64,000 bases of DNA from Arthrobacter woluwensis (lineage in GTDB: Bacteria; Actinomycetota; Actinomycetes; Actinomycetales; Micrococcaceae), in contig NZ_JAUSXR010000001.1 of the NCBI RefSeq assembly GCF_030816155.1, positions 310,001 through 374,000 on the forward strand, in the 5' to 3' direction. The first letter of the stretch is position 1. Every line of letters begins with the position of its first letter. Position numbers and translations under genes: made by a program. Below are positions 8,728-17,713 of this stretch, one piece after another. The notes under the pieces were generated by a model. That model saw nothing but the letters and a program-made list of their open reading frames with translations. It was not told the origin of the DNA and ran no database searches.

Positions 8728-10131
8728 ATGGGCCACTCCACGTTTGGTCTGGGACGGCGCTTCGCCGCACTGGCCGGCGCCGTAGCGCTCGCACTGGTCG
8801 GCGGCGCCGCCGCAGCCCAGGCGGACACCCCGGCGCCGTCCGCCGGCAACATCAACGAGTCCACGCCGACGTCGCTGACGATCCACAAGTACGACGGCAC
8901 GCCCGGCGCGGCCGGTGACGGCACCCAGAAGACCGACACCTCGCAGCTCGGCAACGCCCTGGCCGGTGTGACCTTCAAGATCACCCCGGTGACCTCGAAG
9001 AACGGCCAGGCCCTGGACCTGCACACGCAGGCCGGCTGGGATCTCCTGCAGGGCGTCAAGGCCTCGGACGTGACCGCGGCGAACGGCTACGCGTTCGGCA
9101 CCCCGGTCAGCGTGACCACCGGCGCCGACGGCTCCGTGACCCAGTCCCTGCCGCAGGCCGTGTACCTGGTCACCGAAACGGATCCGGGCACCAACAACGT
9201 CATCTCCCCGGCCCAGCCGTTCCTGGTGACGCTGCCGCTGCCGCAGAGCAACGGCAACTGGCTCTACGACGTGCACGTGTACCCGAAGAACAAGATCAAC
9301 ACCACCACCCCCACCAAGGAGGTGGCCGATCCGGTCGCTCCGGTGCTGGGCTCCCAGGTCACCTGGACCATCAACGCCCCGGTGCCCGCCCTGGCCACCG
9401 GTGACACCTACAAGTCCTTCGTCATCACCGACCAGCTGGACTCCCGCCTGAGCTACACCTCCGCCACCGTGGACGGCTTCACCTCCGGCACCGATTACAC
9501 CGTCACCGAGTCCAACGGCCTCGTCACCATCACCTTCACCCCGGCCGGCGTGGCCAAGCTCTCCTCGGGCCAGACCGTCGTCGCGAAGGTGACCACCAAG
9601 GTCACCTCCCTGGGCGCCGATGGCGTGATCAAGAACAGCGCGACCGTGAACACCAACGGCTCCAAGGTCGACACCAACAAGCCGAGCACCAACTGGGGCC
9701 CGCTGCAGATCCTCAAGTACGCCCAGCAGGACGAGAGCAAGACCCTCTCCGGCGCGCACTTCGAGATCTACACCGCCAAGGACGCCGCTCAGCCCGTGGG
9801 CACCCTCGTGACCGATGCCAACGGCAAGGCCTCCATCAGCCTGTGGGTCGGCAACAACGAAGTCACCAGCAAGACCTACTGGGTCAAGGAAACCCAGGCT
9901 CCGGCCGGTTACACCCTGCCCCAGGATCCGTGGACCCAGGTCACGGTCAAGGCCAACGGTGACACCGCCCCGGTCGTGCTGAAGATCGCCAACACGCAGC
10001 AGCCCGCCGTGAGCCTGCCGTTCACCGGCGCCGAGGGCCAGCTTCTGCTGACCGTCACCGGCATCGCCTTGGTCCTGCTCGCCGTCGGCGCAGCGCTGGT
10101 CATCAGCCGCCGTCGCGCAGCACAGCGCTGA
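8728..10131 (+). CDS. SpaA/SpaH-type major pilin (LPxTG, isopeptide-forming)
   Basis: 467 aa backbone pilin. It shows a signal peptide (1 to about 32), the pilin motif VHVYPKN with the acceptor Lys187, two or three Ig-like domains, an E-box (YWVKETQAPAGYTL, Glu388) that normally supports an intramolecular isopeptide bond, and the sorting signal LPFTG (430-434), membrane helix and RRR tail. Sortase C should join Lys187 of one subunit to the cleaved Thr of the next to build a covalent fibre. ATG 8728 is chosen because it gives a standard signal peptide and is preceded by AAAGGA; the frame is open back to 8647, overlapping the previous gene. Confidence 0.92.
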   Translation: MGHSTFGLGRRFAALAGAVALALVGGAAAAQADTPAPSAGNINESTPTSLTIHKYDGTPGAAGDGTQKTDTSQLGNALAGVTFKITPVTSKNGQALDLHTQAGWDLLQGVKASDVTAANGYAFGTPVSVTTGADGSVTQSLPQAVYLVTETDPGTNNVISPAQPFLVTLPLPQSNGNWLYDVHVYPKNKINTTTPTKEVADPVAPVLGSQVTWTINAPVPALATGDTYKSFVITDQLDSRLSYTSATVDGFTSGTDYTVTESNGLVTITFTPAGVAKLSSGQTVVAKVTTKVTSLGADGVIKNSATVNTNGSKVDTNKPSTNWGPLQILKYAQQDESKTLSGAHFEIYTAKDAAQPVGTLVTDANGKASISLWVGNNEVTSKTYWVKETQAPAGYTLPQDPWTQVTVKANGDTAPVVLKIANTQQPAVSLPFTGAEGQLLLTVTGIALVLLAVGAALVISRRRAAQR

Positions 10132-10161
10132 GACCGGTGACCACCACCAACGGGTGAGTTC

Positions 10162-11097
10162 ATGAACGCTCCCAGCACAGCGCCGGCCCCGGGCACCGCC
10201 CGGGGCCGGCGCGCTGCCCGCCCCGTCCGCACCTGGCGTCTCCCGGTGGCCGCCGTGGTGGTCGCCGTCATCGCCCTGGCCGGGATGGCGGTGCTCCTGT
10301 ACCCCACCGCGGCCTCCTGGTTCTCCCAGCTCGAGCAGTCCCGCGTGATCGCCAACAGCGCGACGTCCGTGGACGCCGACCGTGGCCGCGAGAACGAACA
10401 GCTCCGCCTCGCCCACGCCTACAACAAGGCTCTCGCCTCCGGCGCCGTGCTCGACGCCAACCAGCGACTGCCCACGGGCGAGGGCAAGAGCAGCGACAGC
10501 TCCCTGAACTACGGCTCGATCCTCAAGGACCCAGCCACCGGCGTCATGGCACGCCTCATGGTCCCGTCCATCGGGGTCGACCTGCCGATCTACCACGGGA
10601 CCTCGGACGAGACCCTGCTCAAAGGCCTGGGCCACCTGGAGGGCACCTCGCTGCCCGTCGGCGGTTCCGGCACGCACTCCGTCATCACCGGTCACCGCGG
10701 CCTGGCGAACGCCACCATGTTCACCGACCTGGACCGGGTCAAGGAGGGCGACATGTTCAGCCTCTCCGTGGCCGGTGAAGTGATCAGCTACCGGGTGATC
10801 AACACCCAGGTGGTGGATCCCGATCAGACCAAGCCTCTCCAGGCGGTCCCGGGCCAGGACCTGGTCACGCTGGTGACCTGCACCCCGCTCGGCATCAACT
10901 CCCAGCGCATCCTCGTCACCGGTGAACGGGTCACCCCGACCCCTCCCGCGGATCTGGAAGCCGCCGCCGCGCTTCCGACCATTCCGGGCTTCCCCTGGTG
11001 GGCCGTGATCCTCGTCGGCGGACTGCTGCTCGCGCTCGTTTACGTCTGGCGCAGCGGTTACGCGCCCCGTGTCAAGGCCGTGCAGACCGCTTCCTGA
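10162..11097 (+). CDS. Class C sortase (pilus polymerase)
   Basis: 311 aa membrane transpeptidase. An N-terminal membrane anchor (about 27-47) is followed by the sortase fold with catalytic His178 (TGHRG), Cys240 (TLVTC) and Arg249 ([10 protein letters not shown]), and a second C-terminal membrane helix (about 275-293), the arrangement typical of class C enzymes. The stretch before the fold (YGSILKDP, about 117-124) lies where the active-site lid of class C sortases is found. It starts 30 bp after the major pilin and closes the operon. Its expected role is to cleave LPFTG of the two upstream proteins and link pilin subunits. Confidence 0.93.
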   Translation: MNAPSTAPAPGTARGRRAARPVRTWRLPVAAVVVAVIALAGMAVLLYPTAASWFSQLEQSRVIANSATSVDADRGRENEQLRLAHAYNKALASGAVLDANQRLPTGEGKSSDSSLNYGSILKDPATGVMARLMVPSIGVDLPIYHGTSDETLLKGLGHLEGTSLPVGGSGTHSVITGHRGLANATMFTDLDRVKEGDMFSLSVAGEVISYRVINTQVVDPDQTKPLQAVPGQDLVTLVTCTPLGINSQRILVTGERVTPTPPADLEAAAALPTIPGFPWWAVILVGGLLLALVYVWRSGYAPRVKAVQTAS

Positions 11098-11230
11098 AGG
11101 GTCCGCACGGCGGCCGACGGTTCCCCTGAGGGGTGGCTTGCGGCTAAGATCACATGCTCAGCAGCCAGCCGATCTGGCTCTCAGTATCCAGCGACGTGTA
11201 CTGGCCATCCCGTGTCCCGAGGAAGCGCCC

Positions 11231-14065
11231 ATGCCGTTGAACAAGACCCTGCCCTCCGCCGTCCCGAACCCGGCCGATCCCAGCGAGGAACTGGCCCCGG
11301 AGCTGCGTGCCGACGTGCGCCGGGTCTCCACCCTCCTGGGACAGTCCCTGGTGCGCCAGCATGGGCCCGAGCTCCTCAAGCTGGTCGAGCAGGTGCGCCT
11401 GCTGACCAAGGAGTCCAAGGAAGCGGCGCGCGGCGTCGGTGACGCCACCGGGCCGTGGAGCGCCGACGACGTCGCGCAGCAGGTCCGCGAATTGCTCTCC
11501 TCCCTGCCGCTCGAGGAGGCCACGCGTCTGGTGCGTGCCTTCGCCTTCTACTTCCACCTGGTGAACGCGGCCGAGCAGGTACACCGCGTCCGCGTCCTGC
11601 GCTCCCGGGCCGAGAAGGACGGCTGGCTCGCGCAGGCCGTCACCGAGATCGCCGAACACGCCGGCACCGAGGCCCTCCAGGACCTCGTCAACGAACTCGA
11701 CGTCCGCCCGGTGTTCACCGCCCACCCCACGGAGGCCTCGCGCCGCTCGGTGCTGGACAAGCTCCGCGCCCTCTCCGACGTCCTGTCCGAACCCACCGAG
11801 GACGGCACCGCGGCGCGCAGCCGCCAGGACCGTCGACTGGCCGAGATCATCGATCAGATGTGGCAGACCGACGAGCTGCGCCAGGTCCGCCCCACCCCGA
11901 TCGACGAGGCCCGCAACGCCATCTACTACCTCGGCAACATCCTCACGGGCGCCATGCCGGAGGTCATGACCGAACTCGGCGACCTCCTGGCCGAGCACGG
12001 CGTCACGCTGCCCGCTGAGAAGGCCCCGATCCGCTTCGGGTCCTGGATCGGCGGTGACCGGGACGGCAACCCCAATGTGACCGCCGAGGTGACCCGGGAG
12101 ATCCTCCAGCTCCAGAACCAGAACGCGGTCCGGATCGCCATCTCGCTGCTGGACGAGCTGATCTCCGTCCTCTCCAACTCCACGGCCCTGGCCGGCTCCA
12201 GTGAAGAGCTTCAGGAATCGCTCCGGGAGGACCTGGCGAAGCTGCCCGGCCTCGACAAGCGCGTCCTCGAGCTGAACGCCCAGGAGCCGTACCGCCTCAA
12301 GTTGACCTGCATCAAGGCGCGCCTGCTCAACACGGGCCGCAGGATCGCCAACGGCGGCCCCCACGAGCCGGGCCGCGACTACGTCTGCACCGAGGCGGTC
12401 CTGGCGGATCTGCGCCTCGTGGAGGACTCCCTGCGCGAACACTCCGCGTCCCTGGCCGCCGACGGCGCCCTGGCCCGGGTGCAGCGAGCGGTCGCCTCGA
12501 TCGGGCTGCAGCTCGCCACGCTGGACATCCGCGAACACGCCGACCACCACCACGACGCCGTCGGGCAGCTGTTCGACCGCATCGGCGAGCTGGGCGGCCC
12601 GTACGCCGAGCTCTCCCGCGAGGAGCGCTGGGAGGTGCTGCGGGCCGAGCTGGCGTCGCACCGCCCGCTCTCGGGCCACCCGATCGTGCTGGACGGCGCC
12701 GCGGACAACACGTACAACGTCTTCCGCGTCATCCGTCAGGCGCTCAAGGCGTACGGCCCGGACGTGATCGAGACGTACATCATCTCGATGACGCGTGGCG
12801 CGGACGACGTCCTGGCGCCCGCGGTCCTGGCCCGCGAGGCGGGACTGGTCCAGCTGCACGGCGAGACCCGGTATGCCAAGATCGGCTTCGCGCCGCTCCT
12901 GGAGACCGTGGACGAGCTGCGGGCCTCGGAGCAGATCGTGGACCAGCTGCTCTCCGACCCGTCCTACCGCGAACTCGTGCGGCTGCGCGGCGACGTGCAG
13001 GAGATCATGCTCGGCTACTCGGATTCCAACAAGGAGTCCGGCGTGATGACGAGTCAGTGGGAGATCCACAAGACGCAGCGAAAGCTCCGCGATGTGGCGC
13101 TCAAGCACGGGGTGCGCCTGCGCCTCTTCCACGGCCGCGGCGGTTCCGTGGGCCGTGGCGGCGGGCCCACCTATGACGCCATCCTGGCCCAGCCCAACGG
13201 TGTCCTGGAAGGCGAGATCAAGTTCACCGAGCAGGGCGAGGTCATCAGCGACAAGTACTCGCTGCCCGAGCTGGCCCGGGAGAACCTGGAGCTCTCGCTG
13301 GCCGCCGTCATGCAGGGTTCGGCCCTGCACCGTGCGCCGCGCACCACGGAGGAGGAGCGCGAACGGTACGGCCAGGTCATGGACGTCATCTCCGACGCCG
13401 CTTTCGCCCGCTACCGCTCGCTGATCGACGACCCTGATCTGCCCGCGTACTTCCTCGCCTCCACCCCGGTGGAGCAGCTGGGCCAGCTCAACATCGGGTC
13501 CCGCCCCTCCAAGCGACCCGATTCCGGGGCCGGTCTGGGTGGTCTGCGGGCCATCCCGTGGGTGTTCGGCTGGACCCAGTCCCGGCAGATCGTGCCCGGC
13601 TGGTTCGGCGTGGGCTCGGGCCTGAAGGCGGCCCGGGAAGCCGGTCTCGAGCACGAGCTCCGGGAGATGGCCGAGCGCTGGAATTTCTTCGCCTCGGTGC
13701 TGTCCAACGTCGAGATGACCCTGGCCAAGACGGACATGGACATCGCGAGCCACTACGTCGGAACCCTGGTGCCGGAGGACCTGCACCGCCTGTTCGACGC
13801 GATCCGTGCCGAGCACGCGCTGACGGTCGAGGAAGTGGAGCGCCTGACGGGGGAGACGGAGCTGCTCGAGGCTCAGCCCACGCTGCAGCGGTCCCTGCGC
13901 GTCCGCGATCAGTATCTGGACCCGATCAGCTACCTCCAGGTGGAGCTGCTGCGCCGTGTCAGGGAGGAGGCGGGCTCCGGGGAGTCGGAGATCGCTGAGA
14001 CCCTGCAGCGCGCCATGCTCATCACCATCAACGGCGTGGCCGCCGGCTTGCGCAACACTGGCTGA
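11231..14065 (+). CDS. ppc: Phosphoenolpyruvate carboxylase
   Basis: 944 aa, the normal length. It fixes bicarbonate onto phosphoenolpyruvate to replenish oxaloacetate. Hallmarks are [13 protein letters not shown] with catalytic His165, [17 protein letters not shown], the flexible loop [32 protein letters not shown], and a C-terminus [14 protein letters not shown] close to the conserved QNTG end. ATG 11231 follows GAGGAA at 11218-11223; the open frame extends upstream into the sortase gene but without homology. Monocistronic, with a GC-rich hairpin after the stop. Confidence 0.97.
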   Translation: MPLNKTLPSAVPNPADPSEELAPELRADVRRVSTLLGQSLVRQHGPELLKLVEQVRLLTKESKEAARGVGDATGPWSADDVAQQVRELLSSLPLEEATRLVRAFAFYFHLVNAAEQVHRVRVLRSRAEKDGWLAQAVTEIAEHAGTEALQDLVNELDVRPVFTAHPTEASRRSVLDKLRALSDVLSEPTEDGTAARSRQDRRLAEIIDQMWQTDELRQVRPTPIDEARNAIYYLGNILTGAMPEVMTELGDLLAEHGVTLPAEKAPIRFGSWIGGDRDGNPNVTAEVTREILQLQNQNAVRIAISLLDELISVLSNSTALAGSSEELQESLREDLAKLPGLDKRVLELNAQEPYRLKLTCIKARLLNTGRRIANGGPHEPGRDYVCTEAVLADLRLVEDSLREHSASLAADGALARVQRAVASIGLQLATLDIREHADHHHDAVGQLFDRIGELGGPYAELSREERWEVLRAELASHRPLSGHPIVLDGAADNTYNVFRVIRQALKAYGPDVIETYIISMTRGADDVLAPAVLAREAGLVQLHGETRYAKIGFAPLLETVDELRASEQIVDQLLSDPSYRELVRLRGDVQEIMLGYSDSNKESGVMTSQWEIHKTQRKLRDVALKHGVRLRLFHGRGGSVGRGGGPTYDAILAQPNGVLEGEIKFTEQGEVISDKYSLPELARENLELSLAAVMQGSALHRAPRTTEEERERYGQVMDVISDAAFARYRSLIDDPDLPAYFLASTPVEQLGQLNIGSRPSKRPDSGAGLGGLRAIPWVFGWTQSRQIVPGWFGVGSGLKAAREAGLEHELREMAERWNFFASVLSNVEMTLAKTDMDIASHYVGTLVPEDLHRLFDAIRAEHALTVEEVERLTGETELLEAQPTLQRSLRVRDQYLDPISYLQVELLRRVREEAGSGESEIAETLQRAMLITINGVAAGLRNTG

Positions 14066-14090
14066 GGCTCACGGCGCCGGACGGCGCGGG

Positions 14091-14127
14091 ACGGCGCGGG
14101 GACCGGGAGACCGGGCCCCGCGCCGTC
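14091..14127. terminator. GC-rich hairpin between convergent ppc and dedA
   Basis: Arms 14091-14101 and 14117-14127 (11 bp, perfect) lie between two convergent genes; a 10-bp direct repeat GACGGCGCGG precedes it (14081-14100). No T-run, so efficiency as an intrinsic terminator is uncertain. Confidence 0.5.
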
Positions 14128-14144
14128 GCCGTGTCAGGGCCAGG

Positions 14145-14735
14145 TCAGGAAGCGCGACGACGGCGGCGGGTCACCACGAGCCCCAGCACCGCACCCACGA
14201 GCACGCCCACCGCGAGGCCCAGCAGTGAGCTGACCCAGAACGGCAGGCGGGTGGTCTGCCCGGTCACGAAGCCGAGGCCGATCGTCCACGTCGCCCACAG
14301 CACGCTGCCCAGCAGCGAACACGCCACGAAGGTGCGGGTGGGGATGTCGGCGATTCCGGAGCCTGCGGACAGGACCAGTCGGCCGCCCGGCAGGAACCGC
14401 AGTCCGATGATCACGCCGTAGGTAGGGGTCCGGCCCGCCCGTTCCAGCGCGCGGCGGATGCCCGCGTGGATCTTCGAGGTGAGGCTCCACCGGTCCATGA
14501 GGTGCGCGAGCCGCCGCTTGAACAGCAGGAACACCGCGAGTTCGCCCAGGAACGACCCGAGCGCGGCGAGGGCCAGCGCGAGCGGAAGTGAGCAGTGGCC
14601 CTCGGCCGCGAGAGCACCCGCCGCCACCACGACAGCCTCGGACGGCAGAGGCGGGAAGACGGTGTCCGCCATCACCAAAGGGACGATCCACCAGTAGAGC
14701 GCGGTGCTCCACGTGGCGGGATCGGAGAAGTCCAT
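14145..14735 (-). CDS. DedA family membrane protein
   Basis: 196 aa polytopic protein of the DedA/SNARE-associated (VTT) family, implicated in lipid carrier scrambling and membrane homeostasis. It shows the family layout: hydrophobic N-terminus with PPLPSEAVVVAAGALAAEG, the FLGELAVFLLFKRRL region, the conserved GLRFLPGGRLVLSAGSG loop, and C-terminal helices ending in RRRRR. ATG 14735 is chosen over longer frames because it gives the standard MDF-type N-terminus and lies 6 bases after a -10-like TACCTT (leaderless). The exact substrate is unknown. Confidence 0.88.
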   Translation of the reverse strand: MDFSDPATWSTALYWWIVPLVMADTVFPPLPSEAVVVAAGALAAEGHCSLPLALALAALGSFLGELAVFLLFKRRLAHLMDRWSLTSKIHAGIRRALERAGRTPTYGVIIGLRFLPGGRLVLSAGSGIADIPTRTFVACSLLGSVLWATWTIGLGFVTGQTTRLPFWVSSLLGLAVGVLVGAVLGLVVTRRRRRAS

Positions 14736-14741
14736 GGCAAC

Positions 14742-14747
14742 AAGGTA
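14742..14747 (-). promoter_or_regulatory. Putative leaderless -10 hexamer for dedA
   Basis: Read on the minus strand, TACCTT is separated by 6 bases from the ATG at 14735, with no ribosome site between. Confidence 0.4.
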
Positions 14748-14865
14748 CGTCACCGGGGCCCGGGGTGGGGCGGGAGTGGGCTCGGGACGCCGTGCCGAAG
14801 GGCCGGTACAGTGGGCACGTCCGCTGGTGCGGATCACTCGTCCGGAGATCTTTGGGGGTATTTCC

Positions 14866-15270
14866 ATGGGAAGACTGTTCGACGGCCCGGGGCCGGTCCT
14901 GCTCATCATCGTCCTGACGCTGGGGGTGGTCGCGGCGCTCGTCACCCTGGCCGTGGTCGTCGGCTCGCGGCCGAGCCAGGACGCCGCGTATCTGAACCGG
15001 CTGCGGGACGGGCAGCTGACGGTCGAGAGCCAGACGGCGTATCTGCAGGGCGTCGGGCACCGTTCGCAGGCCACCGTGTTCGGGGTGCTCGGCCTGTTCG
15101 TCCTGGGGATCGTGTTCGGACCTTTGGCGATCGTGCAGGCCGGCCGGGCCGAGGCTCTCGGCGTGACGGCGACGGCGGGCAAGGTCCTCGGCTGGATCGG
15201 CGTCGGCTTCGGCGTGCTCTGGGTGCTGGGGTTCGGCATGGGCATGGCCGGCCGTTTCGCGAACTACTGA
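14866..15270 (+). CDS. Small DUF4190-like membrane protein
   Basis: 134 aa with an N-terminal membrane helix (about 9-30), a polar middle and a pair of hydrophobic segments (about 68-88 and 104-128). The pair has the spacing and the GPLAIVQAGRAEALGVT-type connecting loop of DUF4190 proteins. Function unknown. ATG 14866 follows a GGGGG stretch; longer frames begin inside the divergent dedA gene and are not credible. It faces the convergent pseudouridine synthase gene, 57 bp away. Confidence 0.75.
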   Translation: MGRLFDGPGPVLLIIVLTLGVVAALVTLAVVVGSRPSQDAAYLNRLRDGQLTVESQTAYLQGVGHRSQATVFGVLGLFVLGIVFGPLAIVQAGRAEALGVTATAGKVLGWIGVGFGVLWVLGFGMGMAGRFANY

Positions 15271-15327
15271 GCTAAGCCTGCGGGCCTGAAGCTGCCGCGC
15301 CGGACCGCCGAACTGACCCGCGGGGCG

Positions 15328-16296
15328 TCAGCCCCGCCGCGCCTCCGACAGCGTCAGCTCGCTCCGGTACTCCACGGGCTTGCCGGACAGCGGATCGACG
15401 AAACGGATCCCGCGGGCCAGGAGTTGGAGCGGACGGTCGTAGTCGTCCGGGGCCTTGTCCAGGAGGACCGGGTAGAAGGGGTCGTTCAGGATGCCCAGCC
15501 CCAGCGACGCCATGTGCACCCGCAGTTGATGCGTCTTCCCGGTGTGCGGCTCCAGGCGGTAGACGGCGCGCCCGCGGGGGTGGCCGGCGTCGTCGTGCGC
15601 TGCCGTCCGGTGCGCCGGCTCGATGACCTCCACCCGTTCGATGCGCGTCTCGGTGTTCGGCTCACCGTCGACGACCTGCGCCAGCAGGTAGTCGCGGGAC
15701 TTGGTCATGCGGTTGCGGACCAGCGCCGGGAATTCCGGGTCAGCGAAGCCGTCCTCGGGGACGACGGCGGACACGCACTCGTACTCCTTCTGCACCTTCC
15801 GCTTCTCGAAGAGGACCTGGTACTTCCCCCGCGTGTCCGGATTGGTGGAGAACAGCAGCACGCCCGCCGTCATGCGGTCGAGGCGGTGCATGGGGATGAG
15901 ATCGGGGATGTCGAGCAGCTTCCGCAGCCTGACCAGGGCGGACTCCTGGATGTAGGTGCCGCCCGGCGTCGTGGGCAGGAAGTGCGGCTTGTCCACTACG
16001 AGCAGGTCGCCGTCCTGATGCAGGATGGAGAGCTCGACCGGCAGCCGCTCCTCGGGGGGCAGCGTGCGGTAGTACCAGATGAAGGTGTGGTCGCGGAGGG
16101 GAGTGGTGCGGTCGAGGGGAGCGCCGGTCTCGCCGACGATCTCCCCGGCGTCGAAGCGGTCGAGGATCCCCTGCGGGTCGATGTGACCCCACCGGTGCTG
16201 CATGTAGTCCAGCGCGGTCTCCCACGGGCCGTCGTGCGGCAGGCGGAGGCGGGTGGCGTTCACGCCGTCGCGGACCGGCAAGGGGGATTTCATCAC
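15328..16296 (-). CDS. RluA-family pseudouridine synthase
   Basis: 322 aa. It isomerises uridine to pseudouridine in RNA, probably rRNA or tRNA. Motifs: LLVVDKPHFLPTTPGG, the catalytic-Asp motif HRLDRMTAGVLL, and the C-terminal EPHTGKTHQLRVHMASLG block, all RluA-type. The S4 domain found in RluC/D is absent and replaced by about 80 other residues. GTG 16296 is favoured over ATG 16293 because TAAACT stands exactly 6 bases before it, implying a leaderless mRNA; no ribosome site is present for either. Confidence 0.92.
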   Translation of the reverse strand: MMKSPLPVRDGVNATRLRLPHDGPWETALDYMQHRWGHIDPQGILDRFDAGEIVGETGAPLDRTTPLRDHTFIWYYRTLPPEERLPVELSILHQDGDLLVVDKPHFLPTTPGGTYIQESALVRLRKLLDIPDLIPMHRLDRMTAGVLLFSTNPDTRGKYQVLFEKRKVQKEYECVSAVVPEDGFADPEFPALVRNRMTKSRDYLLAQVVDGEPNTETRIERVEVIEPAHRTAAHDDAGHPRGRAVYRLEPHTGKTHQLRVHMASLGLGILNDPFYPVLLDKAPDDYDRPLQLLARGIRFVDPLSGKPVEYRSELTLSEARRG

Positions 16297-16302
16297 CGGG
16301 AC

Positions 16303-16308
16303 AGTTTA
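16303..16308 (-). promoter_or_regulatory. Putative leaderless -10 hexamer for the pseudouridine synthase gene
   Basis: On the minus strand TAAACT ends 6 bases before GTG 16296. Palindrome B (16349-16405) lies upstream of it. Confidence 0.45.
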
Positions 16309-16348
16309 GTCGGCCCGTTGGTCGGCTCGGCCGGCCCGGCTCTCGTTT

Positions 16349-16405
16349 CGAGATTGCACTTTCTCGGGCTTCCAGGGTGCGGAACCCCGAGAAAGTGCAA
16401 TCTCG
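16349..16405. repeat. Long perfect palindrome B in a divergent promoter region
   Basis: Arms 16349-16368 and 16386-16405 are perfect 20-bp complements (arm begins CGAGATTGCACTTTCTCGGG) with a 17-base loop that contains TTCC and GGAA. It lies between two divergent, apparently leaderless genes, so it cannot be a terminator for either; it could be a regulatory site, a mobile repeat or a structural element. Confidence 0.85.
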
Positions 16406-16455
16406 AGTCTCCGGGGTGGTTCATTCCTGGGGTCCCCGACGCTCGGTCCCGGGCG

Positions 16456-16461
16456 TAGGCT
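16456..16461 (+). promoter_or_regulatory. Putative leaderless -10 hexamer for the VOC gene
   Basis: TAGGCT ends 6 bases before the ATG at 16468; there is no ribosome binding site. Confidence 0.45.
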
Positions 16462-16467
16462 GGCGCC

Positions 16468-16905
16468 ATGACCACTTTCAGGCTGGACCATGTGGGTGTG
16501 ACCGTGCGGGATCTGGAAGGCGCCATCGCGTTCTTCGAGGCGCTGGGATTCGAAGTGGAGGGCCGTGCCGAGGTCGGCGGCCCCTGGGCGGACCGGGTCA
16601 ACGGGCTCGACGGGACTCAGGTGGAGATGGCCATGGTCCGGCCTCCCGGCGGAGGGGAGGGAAAGCTCGAACTCACCCGGTTCATCACGCCGCCCGCCGA
16701 AGGCGACTCCGACGGCCGCCCGGTGAACACCTACGGCTTCAGCCACATCTGCTATCAGGTGGATGACGTGCGCGACGTCGTGGCGCGCGCCGAGGCCGCG
16801 GGCTACGGCCTGGTGCGCGAACTGGTCAATTGCCAGGACGTCTTCCTGCTGGCCTACCTCCGCGGCCCCGAAGGAATCCTGGTCGAGGTCGCCGAAGCGC
16901 TCTAG
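16468..16905 (+). CDS. VOC family protein (glyoxalase/epimerase-like)
   Basis: 145 aa with two beta-alpha-beta-beta-beta modules of the vicinal oxygen chelate superfamily. The module starts LDHVGVTVRDLEGAIAFFE and GFSHICYQVDDVRDVVARAE are clear. Candidate metal ligands are His8 at the first strand, Glu in LELTRF, His in GFSHICY and the final Glu in ILVEVAE, as in metal-dependent glyoxalase and methylmalonyl-CoA epimerase proteins. The substrate cannot be told from sequence. The only neighbour on the strand is the ArsR-SRPBCC pair beyond palindrome A1. Confidence 0.85.
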   Translation: MTTFRLDHVGVTVRDLEGAIAFFEALGFEVEGRAEVGGPWADRVNGLDGTQVEMAMVRPPGGGEGKLELTRFITPPAEGDSDGRPVNTYGFSHICYQVDDVRDVVARAEAAGYGLVRELVNCQDVFLLAYLRGPEGILVEVAEAL

Positions 16906-16939
16906 CCCCGCCCTCCCCGCCCTGCCGCCCTCCCCTCCG

Positions 16940-17010
16940 ATCGACTGCTCCATAGGATGCCGTTTTCCCCCCGATTCAGGCCCGGAAACGCATCCTATGG
17001 AGCAGTCGAT
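16940..17010. repeat. Palindrome family A, copy 1
   Basis: Perfect 21-bp arms at 16940-16960 and 16990-17010 (ATCGACTGCTCCATAGGATG core), with an inner partial stem CGTTTTCC / GGAAACG. It lies between the VOC gene and the ArsR promoter. Three further copies are at 18443, 19725 and 21981. Confidence 0.9.
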
Positions 17011-17032
17011 GGTTGGAGGGAAAAATGTCCTT

Positions 17033-17048
17033 GACAATATAATTTGTC
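17033..17048 (+). promoter_or_regulatory. Palindromic operator enclosing a -10 box, ArsR promoter
   Basis: GACAA-TATAAT-TTGTC is a perfect palindrome around a consensus -10 hexamer (17038-17043), 18 bp before the ATG of the ArsR gene. A bound repressor would block RNA polymerase directly, so autoregulation by the ArsR protein is the simplest reading (inference). The -35 region is poor (TTGGAG at 17013). Confidence 0.6.
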
Positions 17049-17065
17049 GGTGAAATCATGGAGCC

Positions 17066-17713
17066 ATGAAGGACATCGAAGTGATCGAGGATCCCCAGGT
17101 CGCGGAGGTCTCGCTGGACCCGATGCGCTCGCGGATTCTGGAAGCGCTCTCGGAGCCCGCGTCGGCGGCCACGGTCGCCGGGCGGATCGGAGCGCCTCGT
17201 CAGAAGGTGAACTACCACCTGAAGGCGCTCGAATCGGCCGGGCTGGTCGAGCTCGTCGAGGAGCGGCGCAAGGGCAATATGACCGAGCGGGTCATGCAGG
17301 CCAGCGCCGGCTCCTACCTGATCTCGCCACTGGCTTTGGCGTCCATGGCGCCGAAACCCGAGAAGTACACCGACCGCTTCTCCGCCTTCTGGATGCTGGC
17401 CCTCGCGGGCCGGCTCGTCCAGGAAGTGGGCAAGCTGATCGCGGGAGCCGTCGCCGCGCGGAAGCCTTTGGCGACCTTCGCGATCGACACCGAGCTCAGC
17501 TTCGCCAGCGCCCGCGACCGTGCGGAGTTCGCGCAGGAGCTCTCCGCCGTCGTCGACTCCCTGGTGGAGAAGTATCACGACGCCGGCGCCCCCGGCGCGC
17601 GCAGGCACCGCCTGGTGCTCGCGCTCCACCCCGAACTGAAGGCCGGCGGGCAGGTCGCCACGCCGGAGCATGACATCACCGCCACCCCGGACAAGGAGCA
17701 GGACCATGAGTGA
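17066..17713 (+). CDS. ArsR-family winged-helix regulator
   Basis: 215 aa. The N-terminal half is an ArsR-type winged helix: DPMRSRILEALSEPASAATVA, recognition helix region RQKVNYHLKALESAGLVEL, and a wing with EERRKGNMTERVMQ. The C-terminal half is an alpha-helical effector part without the classic metal-binding cysteine motif. Such regulators are often paired with SRPBCC proteins, as here: the next gene overlaps by 8 bp. The palindrome containing the -10 box upstream is its likely operator. The inducer is unknown. Confidence 0.88.
   Translation: MKDIEVIEDPQVAEVSLDPMRSRILEALSEPASAATVAGRIGAPRQKVNYHLKALESAGLVELVEERRKGNMTERVMQASAGSYLISPLALASMAPKPEKYTDRFSAFWMLALAGRLVQEVGKLIAGAVAARKPLATFAIDTELSFASARDRAEFAQELSAVVDSLVEKYHDAGAPGARRHRLVLALHPELKAGGQVATPEHDITATPDKEQDHE

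Noticed and set aside
11150..13816. Minus-strand frame of 888 codons
   Set aside because: Antisense to ppc, which has all catalytic motifs.
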